Assembly (NCBI RefSeq): GCF_017573505.1
Contig: NZ_JAGEOJ010000003.1
Coordinates: 599,082 to 663,081, forward strand
Direction of reading: 5' to 3'
DNA length: 64,000 nt
Origin: Actinomadura barringtoniae
GTDB taxonomy: Bacteria > Actinomycetota > Actinomycetes > Streptosporangiales > Streptosporangiaceae
Part shown: positions 8,336 through 15,097 of the stretch, piece after piece
How the letters are laid out: each line of letters starts with the position of its first letter
Numbering within the stretch: the stretch's first letter is position 1
Position numbers and translations under genes: made by a program
The notes under the pieces: generated by a model
Databases searched by the model: none
What the model was told of the DNA's origin: nothing
Seen by the model: only the letters and a program-made list of their open reading frames with translations

Positions 8336-8838
8336 GTCAGCTCCACAGTGGGGTCGAGGGCGCGGCGCAGGCCGGCGAGGGCGCGGGAGGTCTGGCTCTT
8401 CACGGTGCCGGTCGAGCAGTTCAGGACGTCCGCGGTCTGCTCGACCGACAGGTCGCAGTAGAACCGCAGGACGACGGCCGCGCGCTGCCGGGGCGGCAGG
8501 GCCGCCAGCGCCGCGCGCAGGTCGAGGTTGGAGTCGTGGTCGAGGGTCTCGGCCGCCGGTTCCGGTGTCTGGCGTACGACCGCGACCCGCTTCCACCAGG
8601 CGGTCCGCTGCTCGGCCAGGAAGACGCGGACGAGGACCGTACGGGCGTAGCCGTCGAGGTTCTCGACCGACCGGGCCCGGCGCCAGTTGACGTACAGGCG
8701 GGTCATCGCCGTCTGTACGAGGTCGTCGGCGCGGTTCCAGTCCTGGCAGAGCAGGTAGGCCACCCGTTGCAGCCATGGGAGGCGAGCCGTCATGTACGCC
8801 GTGTACTCGTCGTCGCGGCTCATGGATTTCGGTTCCAC
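8332..8838 (-). CDS. SigE-family RNA polymerase sigma factor (ECF)
   Basis: A 168-aa sigma factor of the actinomycete SigE subfamily (TIGR02983-like). DDEYTAYMTARLPWLQRVAYLLCQDWNRADDLVQTAMTRLY is a typical region 2, and LPPRQRAAVVLRFYCDLSVEQTADVLNCSTGTVKSQTSRAL a typical region 4. The first in-frame start is a GTG at 8838; the ATG at 8823 (MSRDDEYTAY) matches the usual family N-terminus better. Neither has an ideal ribosome-binding site. It overlaps the following membrane protein by 4 bases and forms the mirror image of the 5380-7075 module across the shared terminator. Confidence 0.93.
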   Translation of the reverse strand: MEPKSMSRDDEYTAYMTARLPWLQRVAYLLCQDWNRADDLVQTAMTRLYVNWRRARSVENLDGYARTVLVRVFLAEQRTAWWKRVAVVRQTPEPAAETLDHDSNLDLRAALAALPPRQRAAVVLRFYCDLSVEQTADVLNCSTGTVKSQTSRALAGLRRALDPTVELT

Positions 8839-8929
8839 GCCCTCACTAATGCCGCCGGCCCCGCCCCAGGTTGCCTGGAAGTGACAGGCAACCTCTGATC
8901 GCTCGAATCGACGCCGCCCCTCGAATTCA

Positions 8930-9631
8930 TCACCAGGGAACGGGCCCCTTGTCGTTGAAGAATCCTCCCGTCGGACCGTCGGCGCCCAGGGTCGCCAGGT
9001 CGATGATGGCGCGGGCGCCCTCCTCGACGGTACGGACGCCGCGATGGCCGTTGATGTCGGTGGCCACGTAGCCGGGCGTCGCGGAGTTGACCTTGATGTG
9101 CGCCAGCTCCGGGTCCTGGGCGAACGCCTGGGCGTACTGAACGGTGAGCATGTTCAGCGCGGCCTTGGAGCTTGAGTACGCCATGCGCAGATGGGCGTCG
9201 CCGCCGAAGTCCGTGCCGCCGCTGGTCAGCGTCAGCGATGCGGTCGTGCTGGACACGTTCACGATGCGCGGGGCCGCGGATCGCCGCAGGAGCGGCAGCA
9301 GCGCGTTGGTCACCGCGACGACGCCGAAGACGTTCACCTCGTACGTGCTGCGCAGCTGGTCGGAGGTCAGGGAGGGCGCGGGCGCCACCGCGATCGCCCC
9401 GGCATTGTTGACCAGGACGTCCAGCCGCCCCAGGTCCTTGGCGAGGGCGGCGACGTCGCCCGGGTCGGTGACATCGAGCCGTACGGGCGTGACGCCCAGC
9501 TCCCGGGCGGCACGTTCACCCCGCTCGGGATCGCGGCTGCCCAGCAGCACCTCCATGCCGCGCTCGGCGAGCTGCCGTGCGGTCTCCTTGCCGATCCCCT
9601 TGTTCGCTCCGGTCACCAACGCCACAGCCAT
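8930..9631 (-). CDS. Short-chain dehydrogenase/reductase
   Basis: A 233-aa classical SDR. The NAD(P)-binding turn is GANKGIGKE, followed by NNAG, the catalytic Ser in VSSTTAS and the YSSSK catalytic pair. The ATG at 9631 is preceded by GGGAGG at good spacing and starts right at the Rossmann strand (AVALVTGANKG). The divergent TetR gene and the operators between them suggest that TetR represses this gene. A 30-codon reading frame built from tandem repeats runs into its first codons (see repeat 9636-9709). The substrate is unknown. Confidence 0.9.
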   Translation of the reverse strand: MAVALVTGANKGIGKETARQLAERGMEVLLGSRDPERGERAARELGVTPVRLDVTDPGDVAALAKDLGRLDVLVNNAGAIAVAPAPSLTSDQLRSTYEVNVFGVVAVTNALLPLLRRSAAPRIVNVSSTTASLTLTSGGTDFGGDAHLRMAYSSSKAALNMLTVQYAQAFAQDPELAHIKVNSATPGYVATDINGHRGVRTVEEGARAIIDLATLGADGPTGGFFNDKGPVPW

Positions 9632-9705
9632 GCCAGGCCTCCCATCACCCGATCTCCCATCACCCGATCTCCCATCACCCGATCTCCCATCGCTCGGCCT
9701 CCCAT
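9613..9705 (-). CDS. Possible leader reading frame overlapping the SDR start
   Basis: A 30-codon frame beginning MGGRAMGDRV and ending LAWLWRW. It is made of 15-base repeats, each with GGGAG and an ATG, and it stops at 9613-9615, inside codons 6-7 of the SDR gene. The multiple ATGs are all in one frame, +1 to the SDR. If translated it could affect SDR initiation. Coding status is unproven. Confidence 0.3.
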   Translation of the reverse strand: MGGRAMGDRVMGDRVMGDRVMGGLAWLWRW

Positions 9706-9709
9706 GCCC
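9636..9709. repeat. Five tandem 15-base repeats upstream of SDR
   Basis: The unit on the + strand is GATCTCCCATCACCC. The first and last units vary (GGCCTCCCATCACCC; GGCCTCCCATGCCC). On the minus strand each unit carries GGGAG and ATG, so it duplicates a ribosome-binding-site/start module. Confidence 0.85.
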
Positions 9710-9723
9710 GGTCTCCAACTCGC

Positions 9724-9738
9724 GATACAGCCTGTATC
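9724..9738. promoter_or_regulatory. TetR operator 1
   Basis: Perfect inverted repeat GATACA-GCC-TGTATC between the divergent SDR and TetR genes. Its centre is 19 bases from that of operator 2. Confidence 0.75.
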
Positions 9739-9742
9739 TCAA

Positions 9743-9757
9743 TATACAAGCTGTATC
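9743..9757. promoter_or_regulatory. TetR operator 2, overlapping the TetR -10 box
   Basis: TATACA-AGC-TGTATC repeats the arms of operator 1. It overlaps TATCAT (9754-9759), which sits 7 bases before the TetR ATG and looks like a leaderless -10 box, so binding should block tetR transcription directly. Confidence 0.75.
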
Positions 9758-9766
9758 ATCTCGGCC

Positions 9767-10363
9767 ATGGCCGGGCTACGGGCGACGAAGATGCGGCAGA
9801 CGCGGCGCAGGCTGCTGGACGCCGCGCGCCGACGCATGATCGACACCGGCTATCACGGGTTGAGCCTGGAGCAGGTCGCGGAGGACGCCGAGGTCACGCG
9901 GGTCACGGTCTACCGGCACTTCGGCTCCAAGCTCGGTCTCCTGGAAGCCGTCGCGGACGACCTGGCCGACCGTTCAGAAGTCGTTCCGCGCATGCGCGAG
10001 GCCGCAGCGATCACGGACGCGTCGGACGCCTTCCGGGCGATGGTCGCCGAGCTGTGCCGCTTCTGGAGTACGGATCCGGACCTCTTCCGGCGCCTCGTGG
10101 GCCTGGCGGCGGTCGATCCCGAGGCGCGCCACGTCGTCGCCGATCGCGAGCAGTGGCGTTATGAGCAGATCGCCGCGTTCGTACGCCGTCTGGACGTCCG
10201 GCCACCGTTCGACACCGCCCAGGCAGCCGTGGCCGTGGGCGCCATGACCGCCTTCCCGGCCTGCGACGACATGTCCGTGCGCCTGGGCGTAGAACTGACC
10301 GCCCTGCCCGACCTGCTCCTCCCACCCTTGACCGGCATCATCCATCTCAGACCGCCTCAGTAG
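9767..10363 (+). CDS. TetR-family transcriptional regulator
   Basis: A 198-aa repressor. The N-terminal helix-turn-helix is clear: RRRLLDAARRRMIDTGYHGLSLEQVAEDAEVTRVTVYRHFGSKLGLLEAV (about 12-62). The C-terminal ligand domain is unclassified. It is divergent from the SDR gene with two matching operators between them, so autorepression plus control of the SDR gene is the simplest reading. A second ATG at 9791 is possible, but the -10 spacing supports 9767. Its 3' end overlaps the convergent monooxygenase gene by 7 bases. Confidence 0.92.
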   Translation: MAGLRATKMRQTRRRLLDAARRRMIDTGYHGLSLEQVAEDAEVTRVTVYRHFGSKLGLLEAVADDLADRSEVVPRMREAAAITDASDAFRAMVAELCRFWSTDPDLFRRLVGLAAVDPEARHVVADREQWRYEQIAAFVRRLDVRPPFDTAQAAVAVGAMTAFPACDDMSVRLGVELTALPDLLLPPLTGIIHLRPPQ

Positions 10364-12090
10364 GGAGACGGGCCTCCGAACATCTCGCTGAGCTTGGGGG
10401 CAAGCTCAAAGTCGCCGCGCAACTTCAGCTTGCCGTCCATCAGCAGCGACGCGGGGTTGGCGTCGCCGGACAGCGTCCGCAGGAAGTCCGCCGCGCCCGT
10501 GATGATGGTCAGTACGGGCTCCCGCGCCTCCCCCATCCGCGCGCGGGCCTTGCCGTCCCGCACCACGATCGTCCACGGGCTCACGGTCCCGTCGGCGCGC
10601 GTCAGCCGGAACTCCAGCTCACCCTCGAAGCCGCCCGCCATGGACGCGTCGTACTGCCGGGCCATCCCGGCGAAGAACACCCGCTGCGCCCGCGGCCCGA
10701 AACGCCGCTCGATCTCGGCATCGGAACGGCCGTGAATGAGCCGGTAGAAGCCCTTCTGCATCTGCCGCCGGGCACTGCCGCGCGCCTCGTCCCGCACCAA
10801 CGCCAAAGCAGGCCGCACGCCAGTCGGCCGCGCCGCTCGCTTCGCCCGCCGCGCCCGTACGAGCTCGGCGTCCTCGTCGATCCGATATCCGGGCGGCAAT
10901 TCCCGCGCCGGCTTCCGACGCGCCAGCGCCGCCTCAATGGCAGGCGCCAACCGTTCCGCCTTCTGCGCCTCGCGCTCCTCGCGCCCCTCCACGAACCGCG
11001 GCAGCACCGACTTGCCGAAAAGCTCGATGCTCTCGCAGATGTGCTCATGCTTGTTGTTTCCGGCCTGCAGAACGAAAGAGACCTGGTCGACGCCCGCCGC
11101 CTCGTACCGCCGAATCAGATCGGCGACCTGATCGGGCGTGCCGACCGCGCCCCGCAGCGACCCCACGTTCACGTTCAGGGCCTCGGCGTTCGCGATGATC
11201 TGGTCCCGGTCGAACCCGCTCTGCGCCCGCCGCTCCAGGAACTCCTCCCACACATTCGTGCGCCCCGGATCGTGCGGCGTCGTCCCGTAATAGTGCGCCA
11301 GCGCGAACCCGAAGAAGTGCGCCCCATCGATCCCCCGGTCAATGGCGACCGCCTCGTCCTCGTGCAGCATCATCGGCAGCACGACCGTCACGTTCGGATT
11401 GACCGCGAACCCCGCCGGAACGCACTCGTTCTCGATGATCCGGTAGTACTCCTCGGTCCACTTGGCCGCGTCCTCGGGCTCCACGAACGAGAACGACAGC
11501 GCGCCGATCCCGTTCCGCGCCGCGAAGTGAATCGTCTCCCGCCTGGAGCACGCCACCCACAAGGGCGGATGCGGCTTCTGCACAGTCTTCGGAATCACGT
11601 TCCGCGGAGGCATCTGCAGGTACTTGCTCTCCCACCCCGCGAACGGCTCCTCCACGAACATCCGGGTGATCGCGTCGATCGCGTCGCTCCACTGCGCCCG
11701 CTTCTCACCCCGCCGCACCCCGAACCCGCCGAGCTCCGCACTCGAGCTCGACTCCCCGGTCCCGAAGTCGACCCGACCGCCCGACACCAGATCCAGCGTC
11801 GCGACCCGTTCCGCCACCCGCGCCGGATGGTTCACCCCGGGCGGCAGCTGAACGATCCCGTGCCCCAGCCTGATCCGCTTCGTCCGCTGCGACGCCGCCG
11901 CGAGGAACACCTCCGGCGCCGACGAGTGGCTGTACTCCTCCAGGAAGTGGTGCTCGACCTCCCACACATAGTCGAACCCCACCCGATCAGCGATCTCGAT
12001 CTGATCCAGCGCGTCGGAGTAGAGCCGCTGCTCCTCGCCCTGCTCCCCCGTCCGAGGCATCTGATGCTCGTAGAACAGCCCGAACCGAAT
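10357..12090 (-). CDS. LLM-class flavin-dependent monooxygenase fused to SCP2-like domain
   Basis: A 577-aa protein. Residues about 1-330 are a luciferase-like (F420 or FMN) monooxygenase: RFGLFYEHQMPR, YVWEVEHHFLEEYSHSSAPEV, RVDFGTGESSSSAELGGFGV. After a basic linker, about 450-575 resemble a sterol-carrier-protein-2/alkyl-sulfatase C-terminal lipid-binding domain (FYRLIHGRSDAEIERRFGP, GELEFRLTRADGTVSPWTIVVRDGKARA, LLMDGKLKLRGDFELAPKL). The start is unusual. Family members begin M-(K/R)-FGLFYE, here aligned with ATT at 12090, which has GGGAGG 8 bases upstream; the GTG at 12099 abuts that site. The fusion suggests oxidation of a lipid-like substrate held by SCP2. Its 5' end is duplicated at 14755-14874. 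Confidence 0.82.
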   Translation of the reverse strand: MRFGLFYEHQMPRTGEQGEEQRLYSDALDQIEIADRVGFDYVWEVEHHFLEEYSHSSAPEVFLAAASQRTKRIRLGHGIVQLPPGVNHPARVAERVATLDLVSGGRVDFGTGESSSSAELGGFGVRRGEKRAQWSDAIDAITRMFVEEPFAGWESKYLQMPPRNVIPKTVQKPHPPLWVACSRRETIHFAARNGIGALSFSFVEPEDAAKWTEEYYRIIENECVPAGFAVNPNVTVVLPMMLHEDEAVAIDRGIDGAHFFGFALAHYYGTTPHDPGRTNVWEEFLERRAQSGFDRDQIIANAEALNVNVGSLRGAVGTPDQVADLIRRYEAAGVDQVSFVLQAGNNKHEHICESIELFGKSVLPRFVEGREEREAQKAERLAPAIEAALARRKPARELPPGYRIDEDAELVRARRAKRAARPTGVRPALALVRDEARGSARRQMQKGFYRLIHGRSDAEIERRFGPRAQRVFFAGMARQYDASMAGGFEGELEFRLTRADGTVSPWTIVVRDGKARARMGEAREPVLTIITGAADFLRTLSGDANPASLLMDGKLKLRGDFELAPKLSEMFGGPSPY

Positions 12091-12184
12091 CGCAACCACC
12101 TCCCAGTCCCTGACCAGGCAAGACCGCCCACCACCTGGCCACACACGGCCAGCGTCCGTCGTATTAGAAGGATCGTCAACCGCC
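12066..12184. repeat. Direct repeat, left copy (monooxygenase 5' end and promoter)
   Basis: The first 38 bases (12066-12103) are identical to 14755-14792. The next ~80 bases are about 75% alike, including TGACCAGGCA and CAGCGTCCGTCG. It covers the first codons, ribosome-binding site and promoter region of the monooxygenase gene. On the minus strand both copies contain TTGAC(G/T), 17 bases, then GACGCT, a plausible promoter. Confidence 0.88.
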
Positions 12185-12315
12185 ACTGTGGACGTTACCG
12201 ACCGCTGAGCATGGTCGGCCGCACGCACCGATCGTGATCGCCGACCACTCCAGCTTTCTCCTTGAGGTCTGCACGCCCCCGGCGCTGCAACGAGCCCTGC
12301 CAGGAGGGATCCGCC

Positions 12316-12342
12316 GTGGCTCGGGTTGCAGAGGGCGATTAG
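12316..12342 (+). CDS. Possible 8-codon leader or relic start ahead of the toxin operon
   Basis: AGGAGG is followed 8 bases later by GTG and eight codons (MARVAEGD) then TAG. Its leader (CTGCA...AGGAGGGATCCGCCGTGG) resembles that of the WXG100 gene 116 bases on (CTGCA...GGGAGGATCCGATGG), so it may be a relic of a duplicated start rather than a regulator. The rest of 12185-12431 shows only a TTGACT (12365-12370) that may be a -35 box. Confidence 0.25.
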   Translation: MARVAEGD

Positions 12343-12431
12343 CGAGCCTTTTCGGACTGCTGCCTTGACTCATGACACAGGCGCGAGTTCGCTTGCCCAC
12401 GCGGCTGCATTGCACGCCACGGGAGGATCCG

Positions 12432-12722
12432 ATGGTGTTGATCCAAGCGGAGTTCGCTGCGTTCCGTGAGGCTGAACGGGATTTTGAGCGAGCCCTGCAA
12501 CGACTCGAGACCGTGCTGGACAACCTGGAGGGCGACCTCGAGCAGTCGCTGGCCGAGTGGGATGGCGACGCCCGCCGCGCCTATGCCAAAGCGCGTGATC
12601 GATGGGACAAGTCCGCCCGTGACCTGCACGCCGAGCTCGCCCGGCTGCACCGGGCGATCGCACGGGCTCACCTCAACTTCCGCAGTTCCAGCAGCACCAA
12701 CGTGCGGATGTGGTCGGGTTGA
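12432..12722 (+). CDS. WXG100-family small secreted protein
   Basis: A 96-aa all-helical protein of ESAT-6/CFP-10 (WXG100) type. Two helices are joined by a turn bearing the W-x-G signature in LAEWDGDARRAY (about 39-50); a conserved hydrophobic heptad pattern flanks it. Such proteins are exported by type VII secretion and serve as chaperone-like partners for larger toxins. GGGAGG precedes the ATG at 12432. The stop overlaps the toxin start region, which fits a heterodimer made in equal amounts. No type VII machinery genes lie in the window, so the secretion system must be elsewhere. Confidence 0.85.
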   Translation: MVLIQAEFAAFREAERDFERALQRLETVLDNLEGDLEQSLAEWDGDARRAYAKARDRWDKSARDLHAELARLHRAIARAHLNFRSSSSTNVRMWSG

Positions 12723-13981
12723 GCCGGGTCTGGATCGACACTGACCTGGTGCAAACGGCGGCCAGCAACGTCGCCGGCGCGCAGAACAGATTCGGCCAGA
12801 CCTGGAGCACCCTCGCCGGAGCACTGACACCCACCAACGGCATGGCGGGCAACCCCGGCAAAGACGCCGCCGCAGCCAAGTTCGCCCCCGCCTACAGCCA
12901 CGCCGCAGAAGCCGCCTGGGGCGGTCTAGCCACACTCCACCGGTCGGTCGGCGACATGTCACGAGGCCTCACGCAGACGGTGAAGAACCACACCAAGGCC
13001 GACCGCCGCTCGATGATCAGCGGCCCGTCGCCGTTCCCGCAACAGCCGAACTCGGTGCCGACCTTCCGCCAGTTCGTGGGCCTCGAAGCGGCCGGCCCCC
13101 TCAACATCCTGCCGCCCCCACCGGTCACAGGACCGGGCGCTTCTCCGCCCAAGTCACTCCTGGAGAATCTGACCGGCCTCCATTTTGACCCACTCGACCT
13201 TGACAAATACTGGCCGACCGGCGACCCATGGTCCCTCCTGCGCGCCGCCGACGCCTGGCAGGCCGCCCACACATCGCTCATCGAGGTACGTGGCCGACTC
13301 GCCGCCGACCTCAAGCGAGTCACAGACCAAAGCGACGCCCCTGACATCGACGCGTTCGGCGGCTACTGGGACCGGATCTACCAGGACTGCTTCCCCTCCA
13401 CCTTGCTGGAGGCGCTGCCCAACCTCTGCGATGGCATATCCAGGGCCTGCCGCGAGTACGGCAACGCCGTACTCGACGGCCAAACCAAGGCAAGCGACGC
13501 GGTATCCAACCCCATCGGAATCATCGTCGAAGCAGCCACCATCCGCGCGGCGCTCGCCGCCACTGCGACCAGACTCCTCCAGACCGTCAGCGTGATCACC
13601 GCGGGAGCGCTGGCCTCCAACCTCATCACCTCGGTCGCCACCGGTGTCGCCGACACTCCCAACCTCCGCATCCTTGATGCAGAACTCGATGGCCTGAAAG
13701 GTGATGGAAGCGGCCGCCCGGGCAACATAGTTTGGGCTCTGAACGAAGACGACGTCCCAGCCCTGGACAGCACCGGAAAGGTGCACGGAGATATCCCTGA
13801 CCTCATTCCAAGCCATTGGACTGAAGAGGATCTCGAGCAATTGGAGAGCGAGTTGGAGATCAGTATAAAGAAGCGTCAAGAAGTGAATGATCAGCTCGGC
13901 ATAGACTATAGACATGCACTTAGACTCGCCCAGGAGTTGCGGCTTCTTCGTCAGATCAAGAAAGAGCTGGGCGGCACCTAG
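12710..13981 (+). CDS. Polymorphic toxin with WXG100-like N-terminus
   Basis: A 423-aa protein. Residues about 5-100 form a WXG-like helical export domain (RVWIDTDLVQTAASNVAGAQ, RFGQTWSTLAG, AAWGGLATLHRSVGDM). A Pro-rich linker follows, then a central helical region with a hydrophobic stretch (about 255-310). The distinct tip (about 315-423) carries GKVHGDIPDLIPSHWTEEDL, ISIKKRQEVN, GIDYRHALRLAQE and LLRQIKKEL. Conserved-looking His, Arg and Glu in the tip hint at an enzymatic toxin, but I cannot name the fold. The start may be GTG 12710 or TTG 12719, the latter overlapping the upstream stop (TTGA). Codon use becomes AT-richer towards the tip, as in modular toxins. Confidence 0.75.
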   Translation: MVGLSRVWIDTDLVQTAASNVAGAQNRFGQTWSTLAGALTPTNGMAGNPGKDAAAAKFAPAYSHAAEAAWGGLATLHRSVGDMSRGLTQTVKNHTKADRRSMISGPSPFPQQPNSVPTFRQFVGLEAAGPLNILPPPPVTGPGASPPKSLLENLTGLHFDPLDLDKYWPTGDPWSLLRAADAWQAAHTSLIEVRGRLAADLKRVTDQSDAPDIDAFGGYWDRIYQDCFPSTLLEALPNLCDGISRACREYGNAVLDGQTKASDAVSNPIGIIVEAATIRAALAATATRLLQTVSVITAGALASNLITSVATGVADTPNLRILDAELDGLKGDGSGRPGNIVWALNEDDVPALDSTGKVHGDIPDLIPSHWTEEDLEQLESELEISIKKRQEVNDQLGIDYRHALRLAQELRLLRQIKKELGGT

Positions 13982-13995
13982 AAAGAGACACAGGA

Positions 13996-14658
13996 ATGGC
14001 AACTGGAGACGAAATCATAGGCGAGCTGCTTGAGATTCCCGAGGATGGCGAGGAAGCCGGTCGCCTCTCATACGCCCTGCTCAGGGAAATATTCGGCGGA
14101 TACTCGCCGGAAAGTCTGCAATCATTGATGGACAGCGACAAGGACTTCCTTGTCGACTCGGCATCATGGATCTTTTCGGAGCTGGGCTCCAAATCCTCGC
14201 CCTATTTGCAGTCAATTGCCTTCCTCTTGAGCCACCGGTCACATCGCGCCCGCTTCTGGGCAATTGAGGCGGTGCATGCGGCTGCCGGCCCGGGGGACGG
14301 CCGCATCATCGCCCAAGCTTTTAGCCTGATTGCCGATCCGACGCCACAAGTGAGATGGGAAGTCATGAACTTCCTCTCGGGAGCTACGACAGCGCAACTG
14401 GAGAGCAGCCTCCCCTATTTGCGCGACGGAAGTCTTTCCTCTCCCGTTTCCTGGCTTGCCAGTATCTCAGACAATCACGAGGCCGATAAAGAAATAAAGA
14501 ACAAGTTGTCCAGCAGTTCTTCAATTGACCGTCGAATTGCGGTGGCGGCTGCGGCGCGAAGCCCCTCGGGGCGTAGGCCTCTTCTCGAGTATGCCGCTAC
14601 ATTGTCTGACCCTGAAGTTCAAAACTTCGCCGAAAGCGCACTGCGCACGATGAATTAG
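13996..14658 (+). CDS. HEAT-repeat-like immunity protein
   Basis: A 220-aa acidic helical protein starting 15 bases after the toxin stop. Repeating helix pairs (SYALLREIFGGYSPESLQSL, SHRARFWAIEAVHAAAGPGD, DPTPQVRWEVMNFLSGATT, DRRIAVAAAARSPSGRRPLL) resemble HEAT/armadillo repeats, a fold common among immunity proteins. No signal peptide is seen, so it should act in the cytosol against its toxin. Base composition is visibly lower in GC than neighbouring genes, with many AAA, GAA and ATT codons, which points to acquisition together with the toxin tip. The immunity role is inferred from position, fold pattern and composition. Confidence 0.7.
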   Translation: MATGDEIIGELLEIPEDGEEAGRLSYALLREIFGGYSPESLQSLMDSDKDFLVDSASWIFSELGSKSSPYLQSIAFLLSHRSHRARFWAIEAVHAAAGPGDGRIIAQAFSLIADPTPQVRWEVMNFLSGATTAQLESSLPYLRDGSLSSPVSWLASISDNHEADKEIKNKLSSSSSIDRRIAVAAAARSPSGRRPLLEYAATLSDPEVQNFAESALRTMN

Positions 14659-14754
14659 TCGCCGTTCACCGTCGCCATCACGACCGCGGTCCGGCTGGTG
14701 CCACCAGCCGCAGCTAGCACCTCTTGCGCCAAAGCGGTGTCGTGCGTGTGCGCG

Positions 14755-14874
14755 GCTCGTAGAACAGCCCGAACCGAATCGCAACCACCTCCACGCGTCT
14801 GACCAGGCAGAACTGCCCGCCCGCCAAGGTCACCCACGCCCAGCGTCCGTCGAATTGGACACCGAGTCAACGCC
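14755..14874. repeat. Direct repeat, right copy (relic of monooxygenase 5' end)
   Basis: It repeats 12066-12184 in the same orientation. On the minus strand it keeps the promoter-like TTGACT...GACGCT, GGAGG, the ATT codon and nine matching codons (IRFGLFYE), then breaks at 14755 and stops after 21 codons. It is a truncated, non-functional copy that closes the toxin island. Between 14659 and 14754 a minus-strand frame ending in TSRTAVVMATVNGD may be another gene remnant; I do not recognise it. Confidence 0.85.
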
Positions 14875-14919
14875 AGCCGCGCAGCGGCAGGACCTCACCC
14901 CATAGCGTTAACTCTCAAT

Positions 14920-15075
14920 CCATTGCAAAGCCTCGCCTAGGCTCATTGCATTGAGTTTCAGGGACATTGCAACACTTTTTCAGCCGTGAGCTGCACGTAT
15001 GCATATTTAAAGCAACGAGTCTGTTGCATAGATTTGGAATGCAACGTAGCGTTTGCGTTGTTCGAAACAACGAGG
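14920..15075 (+). promoter_or_regulatory. AT-rich promoter region with clustered ATTGCA motifs
   Basis: Five ATTGCA/GTTGCA/ATGCAA-type hexamers occur at about 14922, 14945, 14966, 15024 and 15039. In addition there is an inverted repeat GCAAC-N6-GTTGC (15012-15027) and a hairpin CGTTGTT-CGA-AACAACG (15056-15072) just before the DUF4097 ribosome-binding site. This looks like a multi-site operator region. Confidence 0.5.
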
Positions 15076-15097
15076 AACACGAACGCAGGAGACCACG

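Noticed and set aside
9636..9709. Tandem repeats considered as a CRISPR array
   Set aside because: Units are 15 bases with no spacers between them and no cas genes nearby.
15012..15072. Inverted repeats considered as a tRNA or riboswitch
   Set aside because: No cloverleaf, conserved T-loop or known aptamer core; the repeats are short and better read as operators.
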